Counted from the stretch's first letter, positions 21,876 to 33,892 are shown. The stretch: 64,000 nt of DNA from Carettochelys insculpta (GCF_033958435.1 NC_134158.1:5475837-5539836); one strand, 5' to 3'. The notes: generated by a model from the letters alone, not told the origin. Numbers and translations are program-made.

Positions 21876-22738
21876 TCACGTGACTGGATTTTTATACTGG
21901 ATATGGAAGCCATTTAATGTACCTAGTGTATCTATTGGCCCCAAATATTGTGCTAGAGGGGACACATGAGGTGTCTAATGAAAGCTGATGACGCCCTGAA
22001 TCTATGCATGCAAGTTATATGTCTGTATCATGTTTGTCGGTAAAGTTATAGATTTTAGCTCTGTGGCTGTGTTAGCAATGCTTTAGTGCTGAGCTTCACA
22101 ATGGGAAGTGTGATTGCGACTCCAGTCAGGATAATGGACCATTAACAAAGGCTCAGACGTTGAATCCACATTTCAGAAAGTTGGAACTTATCAGTGGAAT
22201 TCAGCCCACTTGCCAGCTGAGCTGTGGGATGGACTTTCAGAGACTTTCAAGAATCAGTGTAGAATATTGCTGGCCTGCGTCAATAGCTGTGATTGATGCA
22301 TGTAAAGTATCACTTTAACAGTTTTTCTCTCTAACCCTGTTCTTTCTTTTTTGTTAATAAACCGTTAGCTATTTAGAGCTGAAGGAGTGGTAAGCATGTT
22401 GGTTTTGGGTAAGATCTAAGTATGTATTTACTGGGGACTGGGGCTCGACCTTTTGGGGCCCAGAGGAATCTGTGTGCTGTTGGGTGAAACAGGTTTAATA
22501 ACCTTTCACCTTAGCTTGGGGTTGTTGGTCTGGGCTGGTAGAGCAGCTGGGAAGTCTGAATTTGCTTGTTGGCTTCTGGCTGACCAGTGGTGCTGGCAGA
22601 GGTACATTTGTGTCTAATTGGGTTTGCCTTAGTGAGAAGGAAATTCCAGCTTGGGGCTGTAAGTAGCCTGATCCTAAGCAAAGATACTCTGGACTGATGT
22701 CCCTAACTGTGCCCAGAAACCCCATCCTATTACAGCAT
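21876..22738 (+). mobile_element. LTR-like sequence (probable solo LTR)
   Basis: It interrupts a CR1 copy cleanly, carries a polyadenylation signal AATAAA after a T-rich tract (near 22360), and ends in ATTACA. The same sequence occurs inverted at 41762-42480, where the matching edge begins TGTAATATGATGG. A full TG...CA pair and a TSD could not be fixed at the left edge. Confidence 0.55.
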
Positions 22739-23115
22739 CCCTTCAGGAAGCTGAAGGCTGCTATCAAGTTGCCCCTCATTCTTCTCTGCTGCAAATTAAA
22801 TAAGCCCAAATCTCAGCCTCTCCTCATGGCTCAAGTGCTCTAGCCTCGTAATCATGTTCGTTGCCCTCCACTGGACCTGCTCCAATGTGTCCACATCTTT
22901 TCTGTACTGGGGGGCCCAGCACTGGATGCAGTACTCCAGATGTGGCCTCACCTGTGCCGAGTAGAGGGGAATAATAACTTCTGTCGATCTTCTGGAAATA
23001 CTCCTCCTAATGCACCCCAATATGCTGTTAACCTTCTTGGCTACAAGGGTGCACTGTTGACTCATATCCAGCCTTTCATCCACTATAATGCCCCTGGTCC
23101 TTTTCTGCTGCACTG
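22739..23115 (-). mobile_element. CR1 LINE RT C-terminal fragment, part 2
   Basis: Minus-strand translation gives DERLDMSQQCTLVAKKVN, then [37 protein letters not shown] and LEQVQWRATNMI. This is the well-known CR1 C-terminal domain. The frame shifts and runs into the 3' UTR near 22800. The LTR at 21876-22738 separates it from its 3' end. Confidence 0.9.
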
Positions 23116-23464
23116 CTATTTAACCTGTCAGCCGCCAGCCTATCATCAGAGGTTAAGGAGAGAAACAATAGCAGAAAATGTGGAAATGGCAGAGGTGCTT
23201 AATGACATCTCTGTTTTGGTTTTCACGAAGAAGATTGGTGGTGACTGGATTCCTATAACAGTGAAGCTGGAAGAAAGGAGATAGGTTTAGTAGTTAAAAT
23301 ATGAGAAGAAAAAAAGTTAAAAATTACTTAGAAAAGTTATGTCTCCAAGTCTCCAGGACCTGATGACATACGCTCTAGAATACTCAATAAAGTGATTGAG
23401 GAGGTATCTGAACCATTATTTATCATCTCTGAAAAGTCGTAGAAGATGGGAGAAATTCTAGAAG

Positions 23465-24985
23465 GCTGGAAAAGGCATCATCATCGTCATCAACCGTGGG
23501 CTCAGTGCCCATTGGTTTTTGCTTCCTTTCCTTGTCCAGGGTGGCTTGGTTTCTGTAGACTAGCTCCGCACCAAACTATTATATTATCTACCCATTCTCT
23601 GTGTGGTCTACCTCTCCTATTTGAGCCATTCATTATGCCAAATACCAGGATCTTGACTTTTCACTCATTGTTCTTTCTGCAGGTATGCCCGAATAGCTAT
23701 AGCTTCTATTGTATAACCTTCTGCAGTAGGTTCTTTTTTGGCTGTAACTTTCTATTTAGTTCCTCATTGGTGACCTTCTGCAACCATCCTATTCTTAGGA
23801 TTTTTCTATAACAACTACTCTCAAATGCCAGTATCCTTCTCTTTGAATCTCTAATTACCATTCATGTCTCACATCCATACAACATGCTGCTGAATACACG
23901 TTTTCAAGATGCTCAGCTTTGTTCCTAAGCTAATTACTTTGCTTTTTCAGATCTTAGCCATTGCCTTCAAATTTACTCTTGCTTCCACTATTCTAGTTTC
24001 TACTTCCTTCTTACAGTCAAGATCATGTGCCTGATTGCTTCCCAGAAACGTAAACTTCTCTACGTTCTCTAGTTTGATCCCATCTTCACTGATCTTCCTT
24101 CCTATTTTCTTATCTTCAAACACCATTGCTTTTGTTTTATGGATGTACGTAATCATTCCATGCCACTTCCCTTCCTCGTTCAGCACCTGCACCATTCTTG
24201 CTAGCTTATCTTCATCTTCCTCAATGATAGCTATATCATTCGTGAACCTTAAATTGTTAATTCTCATCCTGTGCACCAATATCCTTTTTACTTCTTCCTT
24301 GATCTTGTTCATCGCTCTCTCTAGTTGCCGGGTGAAGATTCTCAGCGATACGAGATCTCCTTGTCTCATGATGCTACTCATTCTAAATCTACTTCCCAAC
24401 TCTCTGCATATTCTCACCACTGCCTCCACATTGTCAATGACATCCTTCAACAATTGTATCAGTCTGCTATCCACTCCACAGAACTCCAACACGCCCAAGA
24501 CACTTTCTGATCTATACTGTGAATTGCCTTCTGAAAATCAACGAAGCAATTGTAGATGTTCTTGTTCTTTTGTTGAGCTTTCTCCACTATCAATCTTGGT
24601 GCCAGTATCTGCTGTATGGTACTTCTCTTTCCTGAACCCCACTTGCTCGTCCACTAGATGTTTTTCTATCTGCAATTTCAGTCTCTCCATCAGTATCATC
24701 ATCAGCACCTTGCCTAGATGACTCGTTAAGGCAATTGTTCTGTAGTTCTTGCACTCTAATGTGCTTCCTTTCTTGAGTATTGTCACTAGCACAGATCTTG
24801 TCCATTCCTTAGGTTCCTTCCCTTCTTTCCCTGCTATATTACATAGTCCATGTATTTCCTGAATCATACTTTCTCCACTGTATTTGATCATCTCTCTCAT
24901 TATATTATGATTTCCAGAGCTCTTGTTGTTCTTTAGTGGTCTCACTGCTCTTTCTGCTTCCTCCTTAAAAGTATCAGCAGCTGGG
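23465..24985 (-). mobile_element. RTE-like non-LTR retrotransposon, decayed RT
   Basis: Minus-strand pieces in order: MRPLKNNKSSGNHNI and LVTILKKGSTLECKNYRTIAL (finger region), then QVGFRKEKY. These are followed by GVLEFCGVDSRLIQLLKD, INNLRFTNDIAII (the catalytic YADD box mutated to FTND) and KFTFLGS. The order matches RTE/BovB-type LINEs. Frameshifts and loss of the catalytic aspartate pair make it dead. A GATGATGATG-like tail near 23475-23490 marks its 3' end. Confidence 0.75.
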
Positions 24986-25029
24986 GGAGCGGGGAATGCA
25001 CAGAACTGTCAGTGGTTCCTCTTCCCCCC

Positions 25030-26637
25030 CGGCACAGTAGTAGTAGGCATCCTTCAGTCTGCGAAGACTATGGATCGCGCCCTTTATAGCTTCAATTGAG
25101 GACTTCATTTACAGCGTCTACTGTGACTATGAAGACCCACACGAGAGTGACAGTCCTTGCTGCGTCTCTTGCAGATGTGGTGGGTGTCTGGCAAGTCCTT
25201 AGTGTGCTTTCTGTGCACTCATTTCTCCTCTGCTAGCTGTCTGATCCTCATCTCGCCCTTCTGAAGGCCCTTGTGTAACCCCTGCCTCCATCTGCTGCGG
25301 TCGTCTGCTAGTTCTTCCCAGTTGTCCAGCTCGATGTCTATCTCTCTGAGGTCTCTCTTGCAGACATCTTTGTAGCGCAGCTGGGGGCGTCCGGGAGGTC
25401 TTTTGCCAGAGGCTAGCTCACCATACAGGATGTCTTTTGGAATCCTTCCATCATTCATCCTGTGGATGTATCCAAGCCAGCGGAGTCGACGCTGCCTGAG
25501 GAGGGTGTGCATGGTTGGGATTCCAGCTTGCCCAAGGATGGCGGTATTGGTCACTCTGTCCTTCCATGATATTCCAAGGATGCGCCTGAAGCAGCGCAAG
25601 TGGAAGACGTTCAGCCTCTTTTCCTGGCGGGCATACGGGGTCCAAGTCTCGCTCCCATAAAGGAGGGTGCTGAGGATGCAGGCTCTGTAGACTTGCATTT
25701 TGGTGTGAGTGTACAGCGTGTTGTTATTCCACACTCTCTTGCTGAGTCTGGACAGAGTTGTGGCCGCTTTTCCGATCCTCCTGTTTAGCTCAGTGTCCAA
25801 TGACAGGGTGTCAGTGATGGTGGACCCAAGGTAAACGAACTCGTGGACGACCTCTAACGTATAGTTGTCAATGCTGATTGATGGGGATTCAGCAACATCC
25901 TGACCGAGTACGTTTGTCTTCTTTAGGCTGATGGTAAGCCCACAGTCCGTGCACGCTTTGGAGAACCGATCCAGCAGTTTTTGAAGCTGGTCTTCTGTGT
26001 GAGACACTACAGCAGCATCGTCTGCGAACAGCATGTCTCTGATGAGGACTTCCAGCACCTTAGACTTAGCTTTCAGCCTTGCAAGATTAAACAGTTTCCC
26101 ATCAGGTCTTGTGTGCAGCCAGATGCCCTCTGTTGAAGATCCAAAGGCGTGCTTCAGGAGGAGTGCGAAGAAGATCCCGAACAATGTTGGAGCAAGGACG
26201 CATCCTTGTTTGATGCCACTCCTGATTCTGAAAGCATCCAATAATACGCCGTCATATTGGATGGTTCCTCTCATGTCTTCGTGGAACGACTGGATCATCT
26301 TGAGTAACCGTGGAGGACAGCCTATCTTGTGGAACAGTTTGAACAGACCATCCTTGCTGACCAAGTCAAAGGCCTTGGTCAGGTTGATGAAGGCTATGTA
26401 GAGTGGCTTTCTCTGCTCCTTGCACTTCAACTGCAGCTGCCTTAGAGAGAAGACCATGTCAACGGTAGACCTCTCTGCACGGAATCCGCACTGCGATTCG
26501 GGGTGCACCCTCTCAGCAATCTTCTGGAGTCTGCCAAGGATGATGTGAGCGAACAGTTTACCAATGACGCTTAGGAGGGAGATTCCACGGTAGTTGTTGC
26601 AGTCGCTTCTGTCTCCTTTGTTCTTATACAACTGTGA
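25030..26637 (-). mobile_element. Non-LTR LINE, 3' part in sense: RT and C-terminal domain
   Basis: The minus strand keeps a nearly intact frame (25219 to about 26640). It encodes LYKNKGDRSDCNNYRGISLL, QCGFRAERSTVDMVF, AFINLTKAFDLVSKDGLF, IKQGCVLAPTLF, LFADDAAVVSHTEDQLQKLL and EFVYLGSTI. The C-terminal domain has HLRCFRRILGISW, RLRWLGYIHRM and GKRPPGRPQLR. The FADD catalytic box is preserved. The 3' UTR runs to about 25030 and ends in a short CTACTACTA-like tail. The missing upstream half lies inverted at 26638-27800. This is a different clade from CR1, but I do not assign it further. Confidence 0.9.
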
Positions 26638-27800
26638 ACAACTGTACATCTTGGGTGACTTCAGTGCAAGAGTTGGAGCTGATTGGGCCTCATGGCCTTC
26701 CTGCTTAGGACACTTCGGTGTGGGAAAAATGAATGACAATGGACAGCGTCTCCTTGAACTGTGCACGTACCACAATCTGTGCATCACAAACACATTCTTC
26801 CAAACGAAGCCACAGCACAGAGTGTCATGGAGACACCCACGCTCGAAGCACTGGCATCAACTAGACGTGGTCATCGCTAGGCGTAATAACCTCAAAAACG
26901 TCCTTCTGACACGCAGCTATCATAGTGCTGACTGTAATACAGATCACTCGCTAGTTTGCTCCAAGCTCAAGCTGAGACCCAAGAAGCTGTACTGCTCTAA
27001 ACCTGCTGGAAGGCCCTGCATTGACGCCAGAAAGACGGCAAACTCGGAGAAAGCTGAAAAGTTCAGAGAGACCCTCCAGGAAAATCTGTGCAGCGGCCCT
27101 GGGGGCGCCGATGTGACATCTAAATGGCAACATCTGAGAGATACAGTTTACAACACGGCCTTGTCGGTGTTTGGAAGAAGAGCTAGAAACACGAACGACT
27201 GGTTCGAAGCTAACTCCGATGAGATGATTCCAGCCATTGAAAAGCAGCGCGCTGCACTCCTGGAGTACAAACGCTCACCGAGCCAGAGTACCCAGCAAGC
27301 ACTTAGAGCGGCCAGAAGAACAGTACAGCAGACAGCCAGGCGCTGTGCCAACAACCACTGGCTCCAGCTATGCAGCAGCATCCAGACCTGTGCCGACTTT
27401 GGTAATCTCAGGGGAATGTACGAGGGTATGAGGAAGGCATTAGGACCCACCCAGAACATGACGGCACCTCTGAAATCCAAATCTGGTGACGTCATCGCTG
27501 ACAAAGCCAAACAGATGGAGCGCTGGGTCGAGCGCTACTCCGAGCTGTACTCACGCGAGAACATTGTGGTTGACGCAGCCCTCGGTGCCATCGAGCTCCT
27601 ACCAGTGATGGACGAACTGGGTCAGGAACCGACTGTGGATGAACTGAAGAGAGCCATCGACAGCACTGCAGTAGGAGAGGCCCCTGCCCAGGATGCTGCA
27701 CCACCAGAGGTGATCCAGTGTGCCGCAGACACGCTCCTGCAACCCCTGCCTGAGCTGCTGTGCCTGTGCTGGAGAGAGGGAGAGATTCCACAGGACGTGC
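26638..27800 (+). mobile_element. Same LINE, 5' part inverted: endonuclease end and linker
   Basis: The plus strand encodes LYILGDFSARVGADW (APE endonuclease motif GDFNA), then WRHPRSKHWHQLDVVIARR and CNTDHSLVCSKL (the endonuclease SDH-type block). A long linker follows, ending WREGEIPQDVRDAP. In such LINEs IPQDMRDA is followed directly by the segment with which the minus-strand part begins (LYKNKGDRSDC). So the two parts are adjacent segments of one element joined head to head, the signature of twin-primed 5' inversion. Confidence 0.85.
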
Positions 27801-27844
27801 GCGACGCCCCGTGCAGCAGCCAGCGCTAAGGAGCACTCTCCATC

Positions 27845-28340
27845 GGGGCTTTCTGATTGGCTGGGAGGCAGGGGTGGGCCGCGGCCAGGGACCAATGAGA
27901 AAAAGGAGCAATAAGGCCCTTTAAAAGCCCTGACTCCCCTCCCCCAAGACGCGAGCCCAGCACGGCCCCAGCCGCTGGGCGTTTCGTCGCTCGTTCCCGC
28001 GCGTGCGGGGGACTGCCTGCCCCCAAGTCCCGGAGCGAAACCGGTATGGGGCGGATCCACCTCGGCCGCATCCGCCCGGCCCCGCTGCAGCCTGGCTGGA
28101 GGGGGCGAGGGGGTGGTAAGGCGCCTGGGACAGGGGGCGTAGGAGCTTGCCGGGCCGGGCCACACAGGAGTGGTGTGGGGAGGGCCGGGCCAGGGGTGGG
28201 AGCAGAGCACGGTGGACCGGGCAGGGCTGTGGGGGGCTGGGCCAGTTTGGGTTGGGACCCGTGGGTGTGAGGCGGGGCGGGGCGGGGAGGCCATGAGTGC
28301 GGGGTCTGGACTGTCCTGCTGGCCCCGGGCAGCAGTGCTC
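27845..28340 (+). promoter_or_regulatory. CCAAT/TATA promoter and CpG island
   Basis: GATTGG (27855), CCAAT (27892) and TTTAAAAG (27920) stand in the usual order and spacing for a plus-strand promoter. They are followed by a CpG-rich stretch with GTTTCGTCGCTCG and a possible donor TGGTAAGGCG near 28112. The nearest plus-strand gene part is the B30.2 exon at 31337. The link is inferred from position only. Confidence 0.55.
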
Positions 28341-28479
28341 TTCCGGCGGCGCTGCCACGGTGATGCCCGAGTGTCCCACAGCCCCTGCACTCTCCCAGCC
28401 GCTTCCCCAAAGCTGCCTGCGCAGAGCTGGGAGCTGAGCTCGGACCAGAACTGCTCCGCTGCTGCACCCCGAGCGCTGC

Positions 28480-28720
28480 GTCGCAGGTGTCCAAGGTGGA
28501 AGCGGTGCAGAGAAGAGGCACGATTCGGCCTGTGGAACAGCTTCTGCTTGAACCCTGGTCAAACCGGGCACTGGGGCATTTAGAGAAGAGCTGACCGGGG
28601 GCGGGGGCTGTGATGGAGGCCTATAAAATCGTGACAGGTGCGCAGGAAGTGTTCTGTACTCCCCCACCTAGCACGAGAACAGAGGGTGCCCAGTGAGATA
28701 GGTGGCAGGTTTAAAAGAAA
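28480..28720 (+). mobile_element. CR1-like fragment
   Basis: GGTGCAGAGAAGAGGCACGATTCGG, GGCATTTAGAGAAGAGCTGACC and GATGGAGGCCTATAAAATCGTGACAGG follow CR1 C-terminal/3' order with heavy decay. Confidence 0.5.
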
Positions 28721-28802
28721 TGAAAGTCTTCACAGAATTCACGGTCACCGAAGAAACTTCTTGTGAAGACCGAAAGCAGAACTGGGCCCGAAAAAGAATC
28801 AT

Positions 28803-29127
28803 ACAGCTTGAACCTCTCTCGTCGGCACTCTCGCGAGCTGACCGGTGCCAAATGAGAGAATTTCCTGGACCGGGGAGGTCAATGTTGTCTAGCACATTAC
28901 CAACGCTTCCACTTTTTGCTGGGTTCTTAGAAGACATTTAGGGGTATATTAGAGCTAAATAGCAGCACAGAACACTGAGAGCCAGGACTGAAGGCTGGAA
29001 ACAAACTGTATAGGACCATGGGAAACTTGGCCACACCCAGGGTAAGTGATCATTCAGCTAACTAAAATCATGCTGGATTATGGATGTTGCTGGATGAGAG
29101 AGTTCTGGATTAGAGGGTTCAGTTTGT
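28803..29127. mobile_element. MITE with AACCTCTCT..GAGAGTTCTGG termini
   Basis: The left end TTGAACCTCTCTCGTCGGC is answered at the right by GGATTAGAGGGTTCAG, with an inner pair TGAGAGAATTTCC / GATGAGAGAGTTCTGG. The interior is AT-rich and non-coding. A class II element without transposase. Confidence 0.6.
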
Positions 29128-29388
29128 ATCATTTCCTGGAGGATAGGTCCATCAGTGGCTAATAGCCATAATGGTGAGGGACACAAACCCATGCTCCAGA
29201 TCTCTCTAAACCTCCTATTACCAAAAACATCTGACATGGCCCTGTTGGAAGACTGGATGCTCGTCCAGCTGTTCATATGCTCTTCTACAGAGAGTATTTC
29301 TCAGGCTGGTTGTGCTGTTTGGTGGCTGTTCAGTAACTTTGAGATACTTGAAGGAAGGCGTTTTTATCAGGACTTTTTAGAATGATAT

Positions 29389-29408
29389 GTGTGTGTGTGT
29401 GTGTGTGT
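29389..29408. repeat. (TG)n microsatellite
   Basis: A short pure TG run. Confidence 0.85.
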
Positions 29409-29750
29409 TGCTATATCATAATAAAATCGTTATTACATAAATTAATAGTAACAATGCCATTGTAAGCGTGACAGAATTAAATCTCATTTCACCTCTCCTT
29501 TTATTCCCTCTAGACTCCTGCCATCTGAAATGGAGAGGGAGTGTTGGAAGTGGTTGTTGTCATATATGAAGGGTGAGGGCCAAGCTGCTGGTTGTGTTTA
29601 AGAGAAATTTCATATATAAAAGCATTTCTGTTAAGGCAACGGGGGACACAATTCAAACACAGTTATCAGAAATATTGTCACCGATCAGCCCCCAGATACA
29701 TTATCTCATCCCACAGGATTCCCTTACTAAAGTTTATTAAAGATCTCTAT

Positions 29751-30057
29751 GGCTATGTCTACACTAGCCCCCCCCTTCGAAAGGGGGGTGTTAATGAGGT
29801 GCTGCAATGAGTATGCAGTGCCTCATTAGGATAAAGGCAGCTGCGGCACTTCGAAAGTGGCACTTTCAGTCACACGTGGCTCATCTACACTGGGTCCTTT
29901 TCGAAGAGACCTTGAACTCTTTGCAGTAACTAAATAGGAATAAAGGGATTTCGAAAGGTGCGGGTCCTTTAGTGAATATGCAGCACCTCATTAGTATATC
30001 CTGAAATGTCTCCTTAGCATCCCCCTTTTGAAGGCAGGGGCTAGTGTAGACATAGCC
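29751..30057. mobile_element. Fold-back MITE, family A, 307 bp
   Basis: It opens GGCTATGTCTACACTAGC and closes GCTAGTGTAGACATAGCC, a perfect 18-bp terminal inverted repeat. Inner blocks CTTCGAAAGGGGG / CCCCCTTTTGAAGG and GCCTCATTAGG / CACCTCATTAG extend the pairing. The flanking trinucleotides (TAT, GTA) do not match, so the TSD is lost or mutated. Confidence 0.9.
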
Positions 30058-31336
30058 GTAGTACGTGTTTTTGCTTCACAGTGTATTTTATTTAAAATTG
30101 TGTCAGTAAAGTAGTCAAGGATAGTTAAAGCTGAATCCAGTAATCATCTCCATGAGCACTGGTTCAGGTTTGGCTGCTTTTCAAGCATAGCTCCATTGTT
30201 AGGCTGGAATATCAAGGAATTCCAAAGCATGTATCCCACAGAGTGCTGCAACACAGCTTGGGATCATATGGCACCAGAAGTTTCAGGGGTGTGAAAAGAA
30301 GACCACACATGGCCATTAGCTGAATATCTGGCTAGGCCATGTTGCAGATTTAGCTAGAGATTGATCTGGATGCAGTTTAATCTGCAAGGTGACTACTTCC
30401 CACGGGGATGTGCCATGAGAAGTCAGTTCAGAAGGAGGATGTGACTATAAACACGACAGCAAGGAATCTCATCTTTTTAATCTTACTACCTCACAGACAC
30501 TCTGCCATCTGAACTGCAGGGTAAAACTGGGGAATGAGTGAGGTGACAAAGAGAGGGTGCGAAGCCATGTAGAGATTTTCTTGCCCTTAACAGCAAATTT
30601 TCACAGAAATGATGTAATACGTATGTAAGCAAAGTACAATGTCAGACACACCCCTCTACCATTAGATGTCCTATGTTGAGGTGATCCCAAGCCAAAGCTG
30701 AACAGTCCTGATGACTTTCTCATTGCTAAGCACATGCTCACAATGCAGAACAGAAATGTTTTCACTGCCCAGTGTCTGGATGCCTTTGACTCTGCCTGGG
30801 GATTCTTGGAGCCATTCACAGGCTTGTGGTTTATTCAAAACAGAGGTTGAGGGTATTTCCAAAGGTGGTTCTTAGCATCCTTCCCTCTTGGCTGGGCTCC
30901 ATCTGACCTTCCTGTCATTTATGCTCACTTTGCTCTGGCCTGGGGCATGGCTTTCCCTGCAGTGCTGCTAGGGCCTCCCTTCTCTGGGCTACCCCTCCTC
31001 CTTGTGCAGTCCGCAGCAGCTCCTCCCTCGAGCCAGGTCTTCCCCTCTTCTGGCAGGACAAGGAAGGAAGGACAGCGGAGGGGAGGGGACTCTGCAGGAA
31101 GCTGAAATCTTTCCAGCCTCCTCAACTCCCCTGTCTGCAGATTCCACCTGTTTCCTCCATATCTCCACCGCTGTGTTTGTCTGTGTAAAACAGAGGAATA
31201 AGTCAGGTGCCCAGGAGCTGCCCAGGATCTAGGCCTATCCCAGCCAGAACAGCGCTGCCAGGCAGCGTGAGGAATGGTCCTAGTTTGCCCCAGGACTGAA
31301 CTCTGCGCCTCATGCTCGTCTTTTCTGTCTCCCCAG
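30058..31336. other. No confident feature upstream of the B30.2 exon
   Basis: I looked on the plus strand for transmembrane, heptad or Ig exons that should precede a butyrophilin B30.2 exon and found none with both splice sites and hydrophobic coding. A C/T-rich stretch at 30940-31160 has several AG sites without a convincing exon. Confidence 0.4.
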
Positions 31337-31863
31337 CCAACGTGACTCTGGATCCAGACACAGCGCATCCCGTCCTCGTTGTGTCTGAGGACGGGAGAAA
31401 CGTGAGCCGAACGGACGTGTTGCAGGACTTGCCTGAGACTCCTGAGCGATTTGACACAAGTCACTGTGTGCTGGGCTCTGAGGGGTTCAGCTCAGGGCGA
31501 CATTACTGGGAGGTGGAGGTGGGGAATGGGAAATACTGGGCTTTGGGTGTAGCCAAAGAGTCTGTAAGGAGGAAGGGGCGGGTGAGCCCTAGCCTCGAGG
31601 AGGGGATCTGGGCCATGGAACTGCACGGGAGTAAAATTAAGAGCAGCGTGTACAATTTTTATGCCTCCCCTAGAGCACGTTTGATCTCCAGCTGGAATTT
31701 CAGGAGGATCGGGGTTTCTCTCGATTATGAAGCAGGACAGGTGGCATTTTTTGATGCTGACTGGAAGTCCGTGTTGTACTCATTCCCTCCTGGCTCTTTC
31801 AGTGGAGAGCGGATCCGCCCTTACTTCTGGGTGCAGGGATCCCCACTCAGGTTGTGCTCTTGA
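31337..31863 (+). CDS. B30.2 (PRY-SPRY) terminal exon, butyrophilin/TRIM-like
   Basis: Acceptor TCTGTCTCCCCAG ends at 31336. The exon then reads in phase 1 (two bases complete a codon) as ANVTLDPDTAHPVLVVSEDG and stops with TGA at 31861. It carries the three B30.2 signatures: LDP (residues 5-7), the central block HYWEVEVGNGKYWALGVA with GIWAME, and LDYEAGQVAFFDAD near residue 140. PRY and SPRY are complete at about 175 residues, the family's usual length. B30.2 domains are ligand-binding modules of butyrophilins and TRIM proteins. In butyrophilins this one is cytoplasmic. Upstream exons were not found, so it may be an orphan exon or belong to a gene starting at the 27.85-kb promoter. No internal stop or frameshift is present. 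Confidence 0.9.
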
Positions 31864-32399
31864 GGCATGAGCTGAGGATATGGGCTGAGCGCAATCCCTG
31901 TGCTTCTGGAGGGTTTCCCCATCTCTCCTAGCCCCTTGAGTGCCCTTCTGGAAGTGGCAATATTTCAGTGTTCTTTTGTCTAGCAGAGCCACAGAGAGCA
32001 GGCTGTGATGCAGCTCGAGAATCCCATCACAGTCGGTGTCAGCTGCCCGTGTCTGGCTGCGCTCTGTGATGCGGCAGGACTGCCAAGGCTGCACATCCCA
32101 GCTTTGGAACCAGCACTCCGCTAAGGGTCTGCGCTGCTCAGGGTAGTCACACCCAGCACGCAGCATCCCTTTCACCATGCAGGTCCTGCCTGGGTGACTT
32201 CCGCAAGGGAGGAGTTTGGGATGTGGGAGGCAGAATTCCATCAGGGGCTGTTAGGAGGCAGCTGCCAGGCTTATGCAATGGTGTTTTTCCAAGAAGCTGA
32301 AGGGAGTTAGGCACCCAAATCCCCCTGCAATTCCACTGGTCAGTTGGACCCTTCCCTGGCTGTGCAATACCGGCTCTTCTCTAAGTGCATAGAAACCAG

Positions 32400-32405
32400 A
32401 ATAAA
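32400..32405 (+). terminator. Polyadenylation signal AATAAA (1)
   Basis: A canonical hexamer 540 nt after the B30.2 stop codon, on the same strand. Confidence 0.45.
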
Positions 32406-32789
32406 GGTTGCTCCATAAAATGTTCCCTTGGTTTTAGGGCTTTGGCTCCTAGCTCTTTAAATGTCCTCATACTCATGCACATGCTCCTTTCCAAAGCTAC
32501 TTGGCTTTGCGGGGACTGGATGTCCACCTCTGAATGGAGACCTTTTCAGTTGCCATGGGCCCTCGCCCTGGCTGCCAGTCACCCAGCTGTGCAGAGGAAA
32601 GCACAGGCCTGGTGCTTAGTCAGACTGATGTCTTTTATTCCACTTGGACAATGTAGAAGGCCCTATGGTGTGTCTGAGCTACATTTCCTTAAGTAACTCT
32701 GTGGGAACATTCTGAATATCTTTTTCGAACGCTGTGGGCCTCAGTTTCCCCAGTGTGCTGATCTGACTGGCCTCTTAAGATGGATGTGT

Positions 32790-32795
32790 AATAAA
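32790..32795 (+). terminator. Polyadenylation signal AATAAA (2)
   Basis: GTGTAATAAAGGCAG is followed 20-35 nt later by a T/G-rich stretch (TTGCTGCTGCTTCCCTGTCTGTGG). It is the better of the two candidates for the B30.2-encoding transcript. Confidence 0.5.
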
Positions 32796-33180
32796 GGCAG
32801 AACACAGTTTGCTGCTGCTTCCCTGTCTGTGGCTTGATTTCTCATGAAGTGTGTTGTGTGCCTGGGCTCAGGGGGAAAAATTGCCTCTCTTTGGAGCAGC
32901 TGATCTCCGAGGGCAGGGGAGATCATGTCCTCCTGAGCAGAGTCTTGGTGGCAAGGGGACTATAGGTGTTAAGTGGGCTTATCCTTCGTGACTTCAGTGT
33001 AGGGCAGAATTAGCCCTGGAGGCGGATCCAGCCCCACAAGCATTTCTCTCTGTCCTTCACAGCCAGGAGCACGTGTTCAGCTGCTCATCCCACCATCTTG
33101 CTTCACCTGCAGCTGAGTTGCTCCTAGGGTTCTCGAGCCAGCTGTGCAGTGGGGGAGGAGGTTGAGGGGAGAGGCTTGTG

Positions 33181-33816
33181 CTGAGGTCTGCAACTTGTGA
33201 CTTGGGAGCCACATGCAGCTCTTTAAGGACTTCTTTGAGGCTCCCAATACTATAATTGCAAAATTAGAACGAACCCCAAACCTGATTATTTTCAATAAAC
33301 AGTGAATGTCTAAAATTCCAACAGTGAACAATTCATATCTAAATAGCAAATATGTGATCTCCAAATATTTGATAATTCCCCCTTTAATATGTTCAGTGCA
33401 TTGTGGGATATGAGACTATCTATGTTTTGATTGTGTTGCTAATAAAGTCTTGATTTGGAAGAGGAAGCTTGTGGCATTCCTGCTGGGAAAGGCAACAGGC
33501 ATTTTAAGAAAGGAAACTGAAATTAAACGTGAAGCACAATTAAAGTGGCTTCAGGAGTGAAAGTCAGGATGATAATAGTACAACTACACATGTAAAATGT
33601 GAGGAATTAAAATACATAAAATGTTTGAACATCCTGCAGCAAATGTATCAAATACAAATCGTATGTGCACTTTTACTAAAACAGGGGTTACAAAAAGTAC
33701 AACTTGACATTATTAAGGAGTGTCTCATTCACATGTGTTGTGGCTCTTGAATTATCAAGTTTTTACAAAATTAAAGAAAAAAAGGGTCTTCTCGCTAGTT
33801 TGGTTGCCAGCCCCTG
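33181..33816. mobile_element. hAT-like element (copy 3), no minisatellite
   Basis: The left end CTGAGGTCTGCAACTTG..CACATGCAGCTCTTTAAGG and the right end GTGGCTCTTGAATTATC..GTTTGGTTGCCAGCCCCTG match the ends of the 12.2 and 18.0-kb copies. The interior is AT-rich, with no G-rich array. Confidence 0.6.
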
Positions 33817-33892
33817 CCCTTGCCCCTGTAACCTCTCTCTGCAGAGCAGGGAGAGGGAGACCCTCAGGGGAGTTGCTCCAGACTGAAGCCTG

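Noticed and set aside
25219..26793. 524-codon minus-strand frame as a functional host gene
   Set aside because: It is a LINE reverse transcriptase. Its first residues come from the inverted segment beyond the junction.
26594..27829. 411-codon plus-strand frame as a host gene
   Set aside because: It contains a LINE endonuclease and linker, and it is the inverted half of the adjacent LINE.
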